Assembly: GCA_949282945.1 (NCBI GenBank)
Contig: CASDQQ010000150.1
Coordinates: forward strand, 1-38,099
Reading direction: 5' to 3'
Length of the DNA stretch: 38,099 nt
Source of the DNA: an uncultured Eubacteriales bacterium
GTDB taxonomy: Bacteria; Bacillota; Clostridia; UBA1212; CASDQQ01
The notes beneath the pieces are model-generated. The model was not told the DNA's origin. It worked only from the letters and a program-made list of their open reading frames with translations, and did no database searches. The position numbers and the translations under genes were made by a program. Positions 14,062 to 22,138 of this stretch are shown here, piece by piece; position 1 is the first letter of the stretch; each line of letters opens with the position of its first letter.

Positions 14062-14093
14062 TAAACGCTGACACTTATTATGCGCAGCGTTTA
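14062..14093 (-). terminator. Hairpin between secG and rnr (possible terminator or attenuator)
   Basis: A 9-bp inverted repeat, TAAACGCTG (14062-14070) with CAGCGTTTA (14085-14093), encloses a 14-base loop. In the minus direction it is followed by a moderately T-rich stretch. It lies in the 102-base gap after the secG stop, so it may end part of the secG transcripts and reduce rnr expression. The T-run is imperfect. Confidence 0.45.
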
Positions 14094-14120
14094 CATTAAT
14101 CAATCATAAAATCTATTAAA

Positions 14121-14369
14121 TTAAAATTTAACAACAAGCCATGCAAGTAATATGGATAGAAAAAGGAAAACTCCCGCGCCGATAGCGGTCCACTTCTTTA
14201 ATTTAGCATCTATAGTCCTGCCTTTATTCTTACCGAAAAATGTTTCCGCCGTTCCTGCTATAGCACCTGAAAGCCCCTGCTGCTTTGAATTCTGGAAAAG
14301 AACCACAACTACAAGTATCACGCACAATATAACGTATATGATCGACAAAATAATTTTTAAAGCATTCAT
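14121..14369 (-). CDS. secG: Preprotein translocase subunit SecG
   Basis: An 82-residue protein with two membrane helices (about 5-25 and 62-80) flanking the conserved SecG loop (LFQNSKQQGLSGAIAGTAET, then FFGKNKGRTID). It is the small accessory subunit of the SecYEG channel. GGAGG precedes ATG at 14369, and a strong promoter lies at 14403-14431. It is the first gene of the minus-strand unit that continues to rnr, the tyrosine kinase and metAA. Confidence 0.96.
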   Translation of the reverse strand: MNALKIILSIIYVILCVILVVVVLFQNSKQQGLSGAIAGTAETFFGKNKGRTIDAKLKKWTAIGAGVFLFLSILLAWLVVKF

Positions 14370-14402
14370 ATTACTACCTCCAAAAATAGCTTAGCAAATG
14401 TT

Positions 14403-14431
14403 AGTGTAGCACATAAAAAAAATAAATACAA
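14403..14431 (-). promoter_or_regulatory. Sigma-A promoter of secG
   Basis: On the minus strand TTGTAT (14426-14431) and TACACT (14403-14408) are spaced by 17 bases, 34 bases before the secG start. It lies in the 185-base divergent region shared with the nucleotidyltransferase gene. For that plus-strand gene I found no promoter I would defend. Confidence 0.7.
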
Positions 14432-14554
14432 GCATTATTTATAATAATATGGAAAGTTTTTCAACTTCCGGCTATCTCAGCTTTAGAATATTAATTTTTA
14501 TTTTTACGCAAAATATCCTCGAAAATATTTTTTATAAGGATGTGTATTTATTTA

Positions 14555-16933
14555 ATGAAAGCTGTTATTATGGCAGGAGGTGAAGGCAGCCGCCTCAGAC
14601 CTCTTACCTGCGATATACCAAAACCTATGGTACCAATACTCAATAGACCTGTAATGGAACACATAATAAATCTGCTAAAAAAGCACGGCATAAAAGATAT
14701 AGCCGCCACATTGGCATATCTTCCCCAAAAAATTTCATCTTACTTTGATACCGGAGAAAATTTCGGCGTAAACATGGCGTATTTTACAGAAGAAAAACCC
14801 CTTGGAACCGCCGGAAGCGTAAAAAATGCCTCGGATTTTTTAAACGAAGATTTTCTTGTCATAAGCGGAGACGCTTTAACCGATATAAATTTAAGCAAGG
14901 CCATAGAATTTCATAAAAACAATAACGCCATTGCCACTCTTGTGCTAAAACGGGTAAAAGTTCCCCTTGAATACGGAGTTGTGGTTACCGCGAAGGACGG
15001 GCATATTATTAAATTTCTTGAAAAACCTTCATGGGGAGAAGTTATAAGCGACACTGTAAACACCGGGATATATATTCTTTCTCCCAAAGTTTTTTCCTAC
15101 TATCCGGAGTCGGAAAAATGTGATTTCGCACAGGATATTTTCCCGCGGCTATTGTCTGAAGGCCTTCCTGTATTCGGTTATGTAACCGACGAATACTGGT
15201 GTGATATAGGAGATATAAACGCCTATTCCCAGGCAAACAAAGACGCTTTAAACGGAATTGTAAATATAGAATACCCCGGATTCGAATTTTTTAAAGGAGT
15301 ATGGCTAGGAAAGGACTGCGTAATAGACGAACAGGTCATATTAAGCCCCAGATGTATAATAGGAGACGGATGCATTATAAAAACAGGAGCCCATATTTCA
15401 GAAAATTCAATAATTGGAAACCACGTCACCATAGGAGAAAACACTTCAGTAAAGAATAGTATTATATGGGACGGCGCAAATATAGGCGCGGCTTCTGAAT
15501 TAAGAGGCGCTCTTATATGTGAAAACACCTCTGTAGATAAGAGAACAAGGATTTTTGAAAGCGCCATAGTGGGTTCTCAGTGTAAAATAGGCTCTGACGC
15601 GTCCATAAAGCCAAAAGTAAAAATATGGCCCGGTAAGACCGTAGACAGCGGTTCTGAAATATCGGGAAATATTGTGTGGGGTTCTGGAGAAATTTTTAAT
15701 TCTAAAAAACTTTTCGGAAACCGGGGTATCTCCGGCACAATAGGCATAGAATTTAATCCTGCCATAGCCTCCGATATAGGCTGCGCTTTCGCCGCTTCCC
15801 TTTCCCCAAGTTCATCTATTTCAGTAGCCCACGACGGCTCAGCCCCGGCGGAGGCAGCGTCTCTGGCCTTTATAAGCGGTGCCGCCTCCTTCGGAGCCAA
15901 CTGCATAAACTGCGGGGAACTTAGCCTTCCGATGCTCAGATTTACAGTAAGAGAATACTGTCATAAAGGCGCGGCATATATAAGTTCGGCCGGAGACAGA
16001 ATTTCTCTTATATTGCTGGACGCCAACGGCTGCGATATTTCAAGAAAAACCGAAAAAAAGGTAGCGGCTTTTTATCAAAAGCACGATATGCCCTTTGCGG
16101 AATATGAAGATATAAAACATATCGTTACTCTGGAAAATATAAAAGAACAATATACAGCCTCTTATCAAAAAAGCGGAATAACTTTTAATTCCCCAATGAC
16201 TGTAGCTATTTCAGGAGACCCAAGAATAAAAAAACTCGCGCAGCGTATTTTTATAAACGGAGGTCTTAAAGTCTGCGACCTTTCTTCAGGAAAATACGAT
16301 CTGGCCGTAACGTTTTCCTCCGACGGAGAAAATTTTGACCTTTACGATGAAAGAGGAGTTCTAATGGAAAAAGACTCTGTGGATATCCTGATCTCCACTA
16401 TACTTTTCGAGACCTGTGAAAAGTGCGCCATGGCCATACCTGTAAGCAAATCTTCAGTTTACGACGAGCTTGCTGAAAAATACGGATCATCCATTCTTCG
16501 CACCGGCAACTCCGCTCAGGATATCATGGAAAAAATATCAAACGATATAATCAGGGAAAGCGCCGATATACAGCTGTCCATGCGCTACGACGCTATCTTC
16601 TGCGTATTTCGGATCATGGCGTATATGCAGAAAAAAGGTTCTTCCCTGTCAAATATAAAAGCCCAACTTCCGGGCTTTTATATAAAGAGTGAGGATATAG
16701 ACTGCTCTTTTGACAGAAAGGGCCTTGTCATGAGAAATCTTTTTGACGAAACGGACGGCAAGGTCTATGAAACGATAGACGGAATAAAAATATATTGCGA
16801 TAAGGGATGGGTACTCATCCTTCCCGATTCAGAACGTCCTGTATTCAGGATCACAGCCGAGGGCATGAAAGAAGAATATGCCCAGGAGCTTTTAATTGAT
16901 TATAAAAATAAAATTTCAGGTTATCTTAACTGA
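14555..16933 (+). CDS. Sugar-1-phosphate nucleotidyltransferase fused to a degenerate phosphohexomutase
   Basis: A 792-residue fusion. Residues 1-235 form a nucleotidyltransferase of the mannose-1-phosphate guanylyltransferase/glucose-1-phosphate type (MKAVIMAGGEGSRLRPLT, IPKPMVPILNRP, VISGDALTDIN, FLEKPSW). About 250-370 is a left-handed beta-helix of hexapeptide repeats. From about 385 it resembles a phosphomannomutase/phosphoglucomutase (SGTIGIEFNPAIASDIG), but the phosphoserine loop normally like TASHNP reads YISSAGDRIS, and no DGDxDR metal loop is seen (SSDGENFDLYDERG instead). The mutase half is therefore probably inactive or regulatory. Similar fusions exist in Firmicutes and Actinobacteria. 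ATG at 14555 gives the canonical start; an in-frame ATG at 14540 overlaps the AAGGA ribosome site. It is a monocistronic unit with its own terminator, and likely supplies a nucleotide sugar for the cell surface. Confidence 0.88.
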   Translation: MKAVIMAGGEGSRLRPLTCDIPKPMVPILNRPVMEHIINLLKKHGIKDIAATLAYLPQKISSYFDTGENFGVNMAYFTEEKPLGTAGSVKNASDFLNEDFLVISGDALTDINLSKAIEFHKNNNAIATLVLKRVKVPLEYGVVVTAKDGHIIKFLEKPSWGEVISDTVNTGIYILSPKVFSYYPESEKCDFAQDIFPRLLSEGLPVFGYVTDEYWCDIGDINAYSQANKDALNGIVNIEYPGFEFFKGVWLGKDCVIDEQVILSPRCIIGDGCIIKTGAHISENSIIGNHVTIGENTSVKNSIIWDGANIGAASELRGALICENTSVDKRTRIFESAIVGSQCKIGSDASIKPKVKIWPGKTVDSGSEISGNIVWGSGEIFNSKKLFGNRGISGTIGIEFNPAIASDIGCAFAASLSPSSSISVAHDGSAPAEAASLAFISGAASFGANCINCGELSLPMLRFTVREYCHKGAAYISSAGDRISLILLDANGCDISRKTEKKVAAFYQKHDMPFAEYEDIKHIVTLENIKEQYTASYQKSGITFNSPMTVAISGDPRIKKLAQRIFINGGLKVCDLSSGKYDLAVTFSSDGENFDLYDERGVLMEKDSVDILISTILFETCEKCAMAIPVSKSSVYDELAEKYGSSILRTGNSAQDIMEKISNDIIRESADIQLSMRYDAIFCVFRIMAYMQKKGSSLSNIKAQLPGFYIKSEDIDCSFDRKGLVMRNLFDETDGKVYETIDGIKIYCDKGWVLILPDSERPVFRITAEGMKEEYAQELLIDYKNKISGYLN

Positions 16934-16946
16934 AATATCAAAAAAT

Positions 16947-16986
16947 AAAAACGGATTTGTCTCAGGCAAAATCCGTTTTTATTTTA
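16947..16986 (+). terminator. Terminator after the nucleotidyltransferase fusion
   Basis: An 11-bp perfect inverted repeat (16947-16957 and 16970-16980, arms AAAAACGGATT and AATCCGTTTTT) with a T-rich tail, starting 14 bases after the stop codon. Confidence 0.9.
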
Positions 16987-17001
16987 TATTGCCGGATAGT
17001 C

Positions 17002-17029
17002 TTGCAAAACTCAAAAAATATGTTACAAT
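17002..17029 (+). promoter_or_regulatory. Sigma-A promoter of the GxGYxYP/URO-D operon
   Basis: TTGCAA (17002-17007) and TACAAT (17024-17029) are separated by 16 bases, 44 bases before the start codon of the gene at 17074. No operator-like palindrome was seen next to it. Confidence 0.7.
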
Positions 17030-17073
17030 CAAACCACACTAAATTTAACTACATACACTAAAGGAGTTTCACT

Positions 17074-18609
17074 ATGAGTAATTTATCAGAACACTTTCAC
17101 CTCTTAAAGACCGGGCACACCGTTTATAATCTGGATACGACATGTTTTTCCGGTGAAGAGCTGCATGTGGCCACATCTCTCCAGGGAGTTGTAGCACAAA
17201 AAGAAGCCCAGATATCTCTTTCCATTCCTGAAGATTGGAAAAACGCCATGATTTCTATGTACGGAACAGAATTTATTCAATTAGAAGGGCTTTGGGAAGC
17301 CGTAGAAAAATTTAAACCTTTCCTAAACGGTATCGTTACTTATTCCGACGCCAGCCAAATCAATATTGCGGCAACCGTAGCCGGAGCCTACGGCTATTTG
17401 ACAGTATCTAAAGAGCTTCTCCCAGAGGCAATAAAATTAGGCCTTAAAGTAAAAGCTGAAGCCGGCGTAGATTATATCAGCGAATATGACGCTTTTAAAA
17501 AGTGCAAACATCTTCTCTGCGGAAAATTTGTATGTCATCAGATCCCTTCAAATCCTGCTCTGAGAGATCTGGCTATCGCAGTTAAAGCGCCAATATATAC
17601 TTCGTCGGAATCAAAAGACGAGCTTTTGGAAATCTACGACTGGGCTGAGGATTTGGGAGCCGTTATAGGATGGTATTACGACGAAGTCGCCGGAGTGGGC
17701 CTTTCTTCCCAACACGGTCTCATGACTCTTCCCTCCGACCACGCGTATAACCTTTCCCTTTTCTCCGGCCTTGAACCAAGAGAACAAAAACAAAAACCTA
17801 TTAAACGTCTTGAGCGTCCGGGAGAAAAAGTTCATTATGTAACATTTTTGCTTTCCGACGGAGACAATCTGCAGGTACATACAAATAATTACAGACTTCA
17901 TAATTTTGCCAGTAAGCGGCGTGGAGAAATACCTTACGGGTTTACCACTTCTCCGTCCATGTATAATATGGCTCCTATCATAAATTCCTACTACTATGAA
18001 CGAGAAACGGAAAATGACGATTTTCTTGCCGCTGTTTCCGGAGTTGGCTATTGCAATCCTGCTCTTTTGCCCAAAGATCTCCTTTTAAAATACGCTGAAC
18101 TTTCCGGCGAATTTATGGGTAAAAGCGATATTGTCAACACTGTGCTTTTAATGGATACCCCAGAGCATATGCTCATCGATCAAAATGAGCATTCCATAAA
18201 CAATCTTTACGACATCACGGCGGCATTTTCCGCTCAGCCCCAGATTGAAGGAGGTTTTATGTATTTCGGCGGTTACTACTGCCCCGACCTGGTTCCGGGC
18301 TGTGTTTTTTGGAACAACGGCAAGCCTTTTAACGGAATCAGAGAAACTTTGTGGCACGGTTCGGATATCTCCAAAGAAGAATACTGTAAAAATCTTGCCA
18401 ACAAGATAAACTCGTATCCTAAAAATCCTTCTGTTATTGAGGGTTATACCGCCATAAACGTTCAGTATTGGCAGTATTATTACGACAAAGTGGCCGATTT
18501 TGTAAAACTATTTGACAAGGATGTCGTGGTGGTTACTCCGAGAGAATTTATAGATATCATGAAGCGTAATGTATCTGACAAAACCACAAAACTATATTTG
18601 GACAAATAG
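17074..18609 (+). CDS. GxGYxYP-family putative glycoside hydrolase-like protein
   Basis: A 511-residue protein with no signal peptide or membrane segment. The middle carries HYVTFLLSDGDNLQVHTNNY, then GFTTSPSMYNMAPIINSYYY and SGVGYCNP. This arrangement is characteristic of GxGYxYP proteins, named after the motif seen here as GVGYCNP, so the second Tyr is replaced by Asn. The N-terminal third would be the accompanying GxGYxYP N-terminal domain. The family is annotated as putative glycoside hydrolases mainly from gene context; no substrate can be read from the sequence. AAAGGAG lies seven bases before ATG. The gene shares a transcript with the URO-D-like gene 45 bases downstream, suggesting a joint catabolic role. 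Family membership is fairly sure; enzymatic activity is unproven. Confidence 0.75.
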   Translation: MSNLSEHFHLLKTGHTVYNLDTTCFSGEELHVATSLQGVVAQKEAQISLSIPEDWKNAMISMYGTEFIQLEGLWEAVEKFKPFLNGIVTYSDASQINIAATVAGAYGYLTVSKELLPEAIKLGLKVKAEAGVDYISEYDAFKKCKHLLCGKFVCHQIPSNPALRDLAIAVKAPIYTSSESKDELLEIYDWAEDLGAVIGWYYDEVAGVGLSSQHGLMTLPSDHAYNLSLFSGLEPREQKQKPIKRLERPGEKVHYVTFLLSDGDNLQVHTNNYRLHNFASKRRGEIPYGFTTSPSMYNMAPIINSYYYERETENDDFLAAVSGVGYCNPALLPKDLLLKYAELSGEFMGKSDIVNTVLLMDTPEHMLIDQNEHSINNLYDITAAFSAQPQIEGGFMYFGGYYCPDLVPGCVFWNNGKPFNGIRETLWHGSDISKEEYCKNLANKINSYPKNPSVIEGYTAINVQYWQYYYDKVADFVKLFDKDVVVVTPREFIDIMKRNVSDKTTKLYLDK

Positions 18610-18654
18610 TTTATATCAACCCTTTTTAGGCAGAAGGAACAGCGAGGATAAGTT

Positions 18655-19896
18655 ATGGTAAGCAAGCAAGAAAAAGAAGTGCTTCGGCAATTGGCTCAAC
18701 GTTATATGCAGTACGCTTCCCTACCTGTACAAAAAGAAAAGATCAGATTATGGAAAGCGCTAAACCGCGGCGAGATGGAACGTCCTATGGTCTGCATAGA
18801 TCAGATTCCCTGGTATGAACTAAATGACGACGGTTTTTTCAATCCTCAGGTGGAAGATCCCGTATTCAGATCAGTGGAGATAGGTCTGAAACAAAAAATT
18901 TATCAGTGGGAACATTTCCCCGTTGATATGGTCTTAGACCCTTACATAGTAATTCCTCTTGCCTTCGGAGATACCGGTATCGGTATTAGCGCGGACAGAG
19001 AATGTCTTGCGTCGGAGAAGGGCAATGAGACCTACGCTCAGCATTTTAACGCCGTGATCAAAGATATGGAGGATATTGAAAAGATCAAAGATCCTGTTAT
19101 TTGGAGAGACGATGAAAAAAGCAGAGAATGGCTAGAGGAGGCCCGGGAAATCTTTAATGGTATTGCCCCGGTAGAGCAGAGTGCCGGAATCCAGTTTCAT
19201 CTCGGAGTCTGGGATAATCTTACGGAGCTGCTCGGCGGAGTGCAGGATATTTACTATGATTTTATTGATCGTCCAGAATTTCTGCATTCGGCAGTGGAAC
19301 GGATTACTCAGTCTAGACTTTCAGCCATAGAACAGTGCAATAAACTGGGTCTGCACAATGATACTATAAATACATGCCACTGTTCTTATATATATACTGA
19401 CGAGCTTCTTCCGGATTCCGGAATGGGTAAAGGCCCCTATTCCAAAAACTGTTGGGCCTTCGGACTGGCTCAGCTCTTCTCTTCCGTGTCCCCCGAACTT
19501 ATGGAGGAATTTGAAGCGCCTTATATCAATCGCATGGCTGAGCATTTCGGCATGATATATTACGGCTGCTGCGACCGTCTTGACGACCGTTTAGACTGGG
19601 TAAAAAAAATCCCCAATATTCGTAAGGTCTCCTGCAGTCCGTGGAGCAACCGGGAAGTTTTTGCCGAAAAAATAGGGCAAAATATCGTTATGTCCAATAA
19701 GCCCTCTCCCGCTTTTATTGGAGCTAATGATTTTGACCGGGAGGCGGTACGGAAAGATCTTAAAAGAACATATGACGCGGCCAGGCACAATAATGTAAAT
19801 TTAGAATTTATTTTAAAAGATATTTCCACTATAAGGCACGAGCCGGAGCGCTTAGATGAGTGGGCCTGTATCGCCATGGAGGTCGTGTCCGGATAA
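18655..19896 (+). CDS. Uroporphyrinogen decarboxylase/MetE-superfamily protein of unknown substrate
   Basis: A 413-residue cytoplasmic protein with a URO-D-like barrel pattern: an N-terminal segment (KALNRGEMERPMVCIDQ), HLGVWDNLTELLGGVQDIYY in the middle, then YYGCCDRLDDRLDWVKKIPN and VSCSPWSNREVFAEKIG near the C-terminus. The URO-D superfamily includes heme-pathway decarboxylases, corrinoid methyltransferases and MetE-like enzymes. This divergent branch has no heme genes nearby, so a heme role is unlikely. The Cys pair in YYGCCD and the CHCSY segment could bind metal, which is only an inference. GAGG precedes ATG at 18655. It is the second gene of the operon that starts with the GxGYxYP protein. 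Confidence 0.65.
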   Translation: MVSKQEKEVLRQLAQRYMQYASLPVQKEKIRLWKALNRGEMERPMVCIDQIPWYELNDDGFFNPQVEDPVFRSVEIGLKQKIYQWEHFPVDMVLDPYIVIPLAFGDTGIGISADRECLASEKGNETYAQHFNAVIKDMEDIEKIKDPVIWRDDEKSREWLEEAREIFNGIAPVEQSAGIQFHLGVWDNLTELLGGVQDIYYDFIDRPEFLHSAVERITQSRLSAIEQCNKLGLHNDTINTCHCSYIYTDELLPDSGMGKGPYSKNCWAFGLAQLFSSVSPELMEEFEAPYINRMAEHFGMIYYGCCDRLDDRLDWVKKIPNIRKVSCSPWSNREVFAEKIGQNIVMSNKPSPAFIGANDFDREAVRKDLKRTYDAARHNNVNLEFILKDISTIRHEPERLDEWACIAMEVVSG

Positions 19897-19912
19897 AGAT
19901 GCTTTAATAAGC

Positions 19913-19953
19913 AATACGGTGCAGTACTTATGAAGGTATTGCACCGTATTTTT
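19913..19953 (+). terminator. Terminator of the GxGYxYP/URO-D operon
   Basis: A 15-bp stem (19913-19927 and 19936-19950) with core ATACGGTGCA is followed by TTT. One position pairs as G-U only in plus-strand RNA, which fits a plus-strand terminator 16 bases after the stop. Confidence 0.85.
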
Positions 19954-20127
19954 AGGGGTATTAAGGAACTCTCTATAAGAAAATTGGCTCTCTCTGTTGA
20001 TTCAGGTGGAAACTGTCCGCACAGTTTCCCTGCTTGTTATCGTATGCGACCGTCTTCTTACTACGCACGATTCGCTGTTTTCTATGAACTTGTCCTTCAA
20101 AGGACTCCCTATAGCATTGCTGTGCTG
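19954..20127. other. Gene-free spacer with one strong short palindrome
   Basis: No credible gene is present. The only structure is a perfect 9-bp hairpin, GGAAACTGT (20008-20016) and ACAGTTTCC (20021-20029), with the 4-base loop CCGC. It lacks a T-run, so it is not a standard terminator. It could be an end or recombination remnant of the sigma-factor islet, but no matching copy was found in the window. Confidence 0.4.
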
Positions 20128-20163
20128 TAAAGAAAGACCACTGCCAAAAAATCAGCAGCGGCC
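20128..20163 (-). terminator. Terminator of the sigma-factor gene
   Basis: Read on the minus strand, GGCCGCTGC (20155-20163) pairs with GCAGTGGTC (20136-20144) over nine positions, two of them G-U, followed by TTTCTTTA. The G-U pairs work only in minus-strand RNA, matching the gene that stops at 20177. Confidence 0.75.
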
Positions 20164-20176
20164 TAAGCTATATGCA

Positions 20177-21742
20177 TCATTTCAAAATAACATAGGTTGT
20201 AGGTAATACCTCTTCGCCGTGATGTGGCAGCAGGAATTTTCTGTCGCACAGAATAGATACCGGTGCGGATATTGCATCTTCAAACAGACGAAGATATGCC
20301 ATATCCTTGGCAAGTCGTTTCAGATACGACGGAACATGGTTTTTCAAAATTCCTGTTACCGTCTCCATCAGGGCTTCCGCCTCGTAAGCAATTCTCATAG
20401 CACTTTCCGAGAACATTTCTTTTAACATTTGATGCTGTTCTTTTGTTAAAACAGGAGCATTTACAAACAGGCCATTTTCCTTCGAAAACACATATCCTTT
20501 CCGAACCATATCGGCAGCGACCGCCAGATCGTTTTCGCTGAAATGCGCGGTATTGCGTTTTGCAATATTCAGAAATACATTGGTGGCAGTTTGCCGATTA
20601 AAAAAGTAGTGATGTACCATCTCTCCGTTAATCGGAAAATCCATAAATTGAATATAATCGCCGTTGTCATTCACTACATTTGATATTCCAAAGCCAAATT
20701 GCGATTCCCAAGCGCTGTGTTCCCCTTTTTCAGCGGCCCAGACAAAGCATTCGGTTCCGAACTTATCTTTCGGATAGATTACCTTTATTTTGTTTTGAAG
20801 TATATCAATAACCGCCCGATACAAAATAAAGCCAACCATCTGCCATGCAAACGAATTGCCTCCCATATCGGCTCCGTAAAATCCAATATTACGAACAGCT
20901 GTCTCTTGCCTTGAAATAGAATCCGTCAGGAGGACTGCAATCCGCTCGCGCAGCTCGGCTGTCTTCACATTGACTTCTTTTGAAAAATCATCCGTAAAAA
21001 TGACGATATTTGTTGAATACCGATTGCCGTCTTTTTTTAGCAGGTCATATTCGTACAGTTCGGACAGCTTATCCTCCATATAAGGAAGGGCAACACCGAT
21101 TTCCAGACTGATCTGCTCCGCCGTCAAATTATCATTATAACAGGCGAACAAAATATTTTGAGAGATTTTGCTATCACACAGGTTATAATACCGATTTGTT
21201 CCGTTTCCCCAAAACAGAAGGGTTAGTTCTTTTGGAGCATAACTTTGCTGACCGTAGGTTCGTTCCATATTCACACCTTCTTTCAGAATTTGTCGTGACT
21301 TGAAAAGCAAGTATTTTACCATGCCTTCGCTGATTTTGAGGTAAGTGGAAATTTCTGAACAGGCCTTATTTTCAATGTAATACAAAATAACTGCCTTACG
21401 ATATTTTTCGGAAAGCAAAGATAATTCGCGGCGCAGCAAATGCACTTCGGAATCATCTTCGGGTAGCAGTTCGGATTCATCTGAAAGGTTTTCTATCAAC
21501 TCGCAATCCTGAACTTTGGCCCTTTTTCGCAGCCATTGTTTATATACATTGCCTGCGACCGCCCACATAAACCCGTAAAAGGTGTCCGCACTTCGTATTT
21601 TTTCGGCGGATTTATAAACCTCGATCAGGATATCCTGTGCCAAATCCTCTGCTTCAAACTGGTTTGGTGTGCGAGCGGCACAGTAAGAGAAGAGCGTTTT
21701 TGTAATCTTCTCTATTTTGTCATCCAGTTCGTGCCTATCCAC
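20177..21742 (-). CDS. ECF-like sigma factor with a large C-terminal extension
   Basis: A 521-residue protein. Residues about 5-75 carry sigma-70 region 2 (FEAEDLAQDILIEVYKSAEK, then FYGFMWAVAGNVYKQWLRKR) and about 105-155 region 4 (LSEKYRKAVILYYIENKACS, then EISTYLKISEGMVKYLLFKS). A normal ECF factor ends there. Here about 360 more residues follow, starting with a possible winged-helix segment (LTAEQISLEIGVALPYMEDK) and then an unrecognised region with no membrane helix. The extension may be a sensor or built-in anti-sigma domain, as in other ECF groups with C-terminal extensions. The start is GTG at 21742, with AAGGAGG seven bases upstream. A perfect palindrome lies at 21775-21793. No anti-sigma gene is adjacent. 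The gene stands alone between unrelated units, which suggests acquisition. Target promoters are unknown. Confidence 0.8.
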   Translation of the reverse strand: MDRHELDDKIEKITKTLFSYCAARTPNQFEAEDLAQDILIEVYKSAEKIRSADTFYGFMWAVAGNVYKQWLRKRAKVQDCELIENLSDESELLPEDDSEVHLLRRELSLLSEKYRKAVILYYIENKACSEISTYLKISEGMVKYLLFKSRQILKEGVNMERTYGQQSYAPKELTLLFWGNGTNRYYNLCDSKISQNILFACYNDNLTAEQISLEIGVALPYMEDKLSELYEYDLLKKDGNRYSTNIVIFTDDFSKEVNVKTAELRERIAVLLTDSISRQETAVRNIGFYGADMGGNSFAWQMVGFILYRAVIDILQNKIKVIYPKDKFGTECFVWAAEKGEHSAWESQFGFGISNVVNDNGDYIQFMDFPINGEMVHHYFFNRQTATNVFLNIAKRNTAHFSENDLAVAADMVRKGYVFSKENGLFVNAPVLTKEQHQMLKEMFSESAMRIAYEAEALMETVTGILKNHVPSYLKRLAKDMAYLRLFEDAISAPVSILCDRKFLLPHHGEEVLPTTYVILK

Positions 21743-21774
21743 TTTTTTGCCTCCTTACTTTTGTGATTGCCGGC

Positions 21775-21793
21775 TTTCACTTATATAGTGAAA
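21775..21793 (-). promoter_or_regulatory. Palindromic operator-like site in front of the sigma-factor gene
   Basis: TTTCACT (21775-21781) and AGTGAAA (21787-21793) are perfect 7-bp arms around TATAT, 32 bases before the GTG start. The central TATATA-like bases could double as a -10 element. It may bind a dimeric regulator or belong to a promoter of this gene; the binding protein cannot be named. Confidence 0.5.
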
Positions 21794-21836
21794 CGAAATC
21801 GTCTACGGTTAATTTTTGGGTAAAAAATTTTTCAAG

Positions 21837-22081
21837 TCAGTAAGGCCGACCGCAAACATAAGCGACATATCGATTATTGTTAATTATAGCGGACAACAGA
21901 AGAAACGCCAGATAAAGCATAAGAGGTTCATAAAAAACTGCTCCTGTATTGAACTTCTTGTATATGCTTTTCTTTTTCAGACAGAAAAGAAAGACAGCAT
22001 AAAAAGCATTTTTGCCTTCGTAGCACCCATAAGATGTATTTCATTTTGTTTTTGAATTACTTTCTTATCTGGTGTTAACAT
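21837..22081 (-). pseudogene. Possible relic of a small membrane protein gene
   Basis: ATG at 22081, with AGGCGG seven bases upstream, opens a 34-codon frame (MLTPDKKVIQKQNEIHLMGA, then TKAKMLFMLSFFSV) that stops at 21977. In another frame the sequence continues to 21837 with a protein-like hydrophobic stretch (EPLMLYLAFLLLSAIINNNR). One frameshift would join them into a protein of about 80 residues. The family is not recognised. It lies directly upstream of the sigma-factor gene on the same strand, so it might once have been a partner. The remaining spacer up to 22138 shows nothing else. Confidence 0.3.
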
Positions 22082-22138
22082 TTATATCCGCCTCTTTTTA
22101 TCGGTGACAGCTATTTTCAGATCTATATTACATAAAGC

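Noticed and set aside
20008-20029. Insertion-sequence end or attachment site
   Set aside because: The palindrome is perfect but short, with no second copy, transposase or integrase in the window.
21816-22055. 79-codon plus-strand frame in the spacer before the sigma gene
   Set aside because: It has no ribosome site or domain resemblance; the minus-strand relic in the same place reads more like protein.
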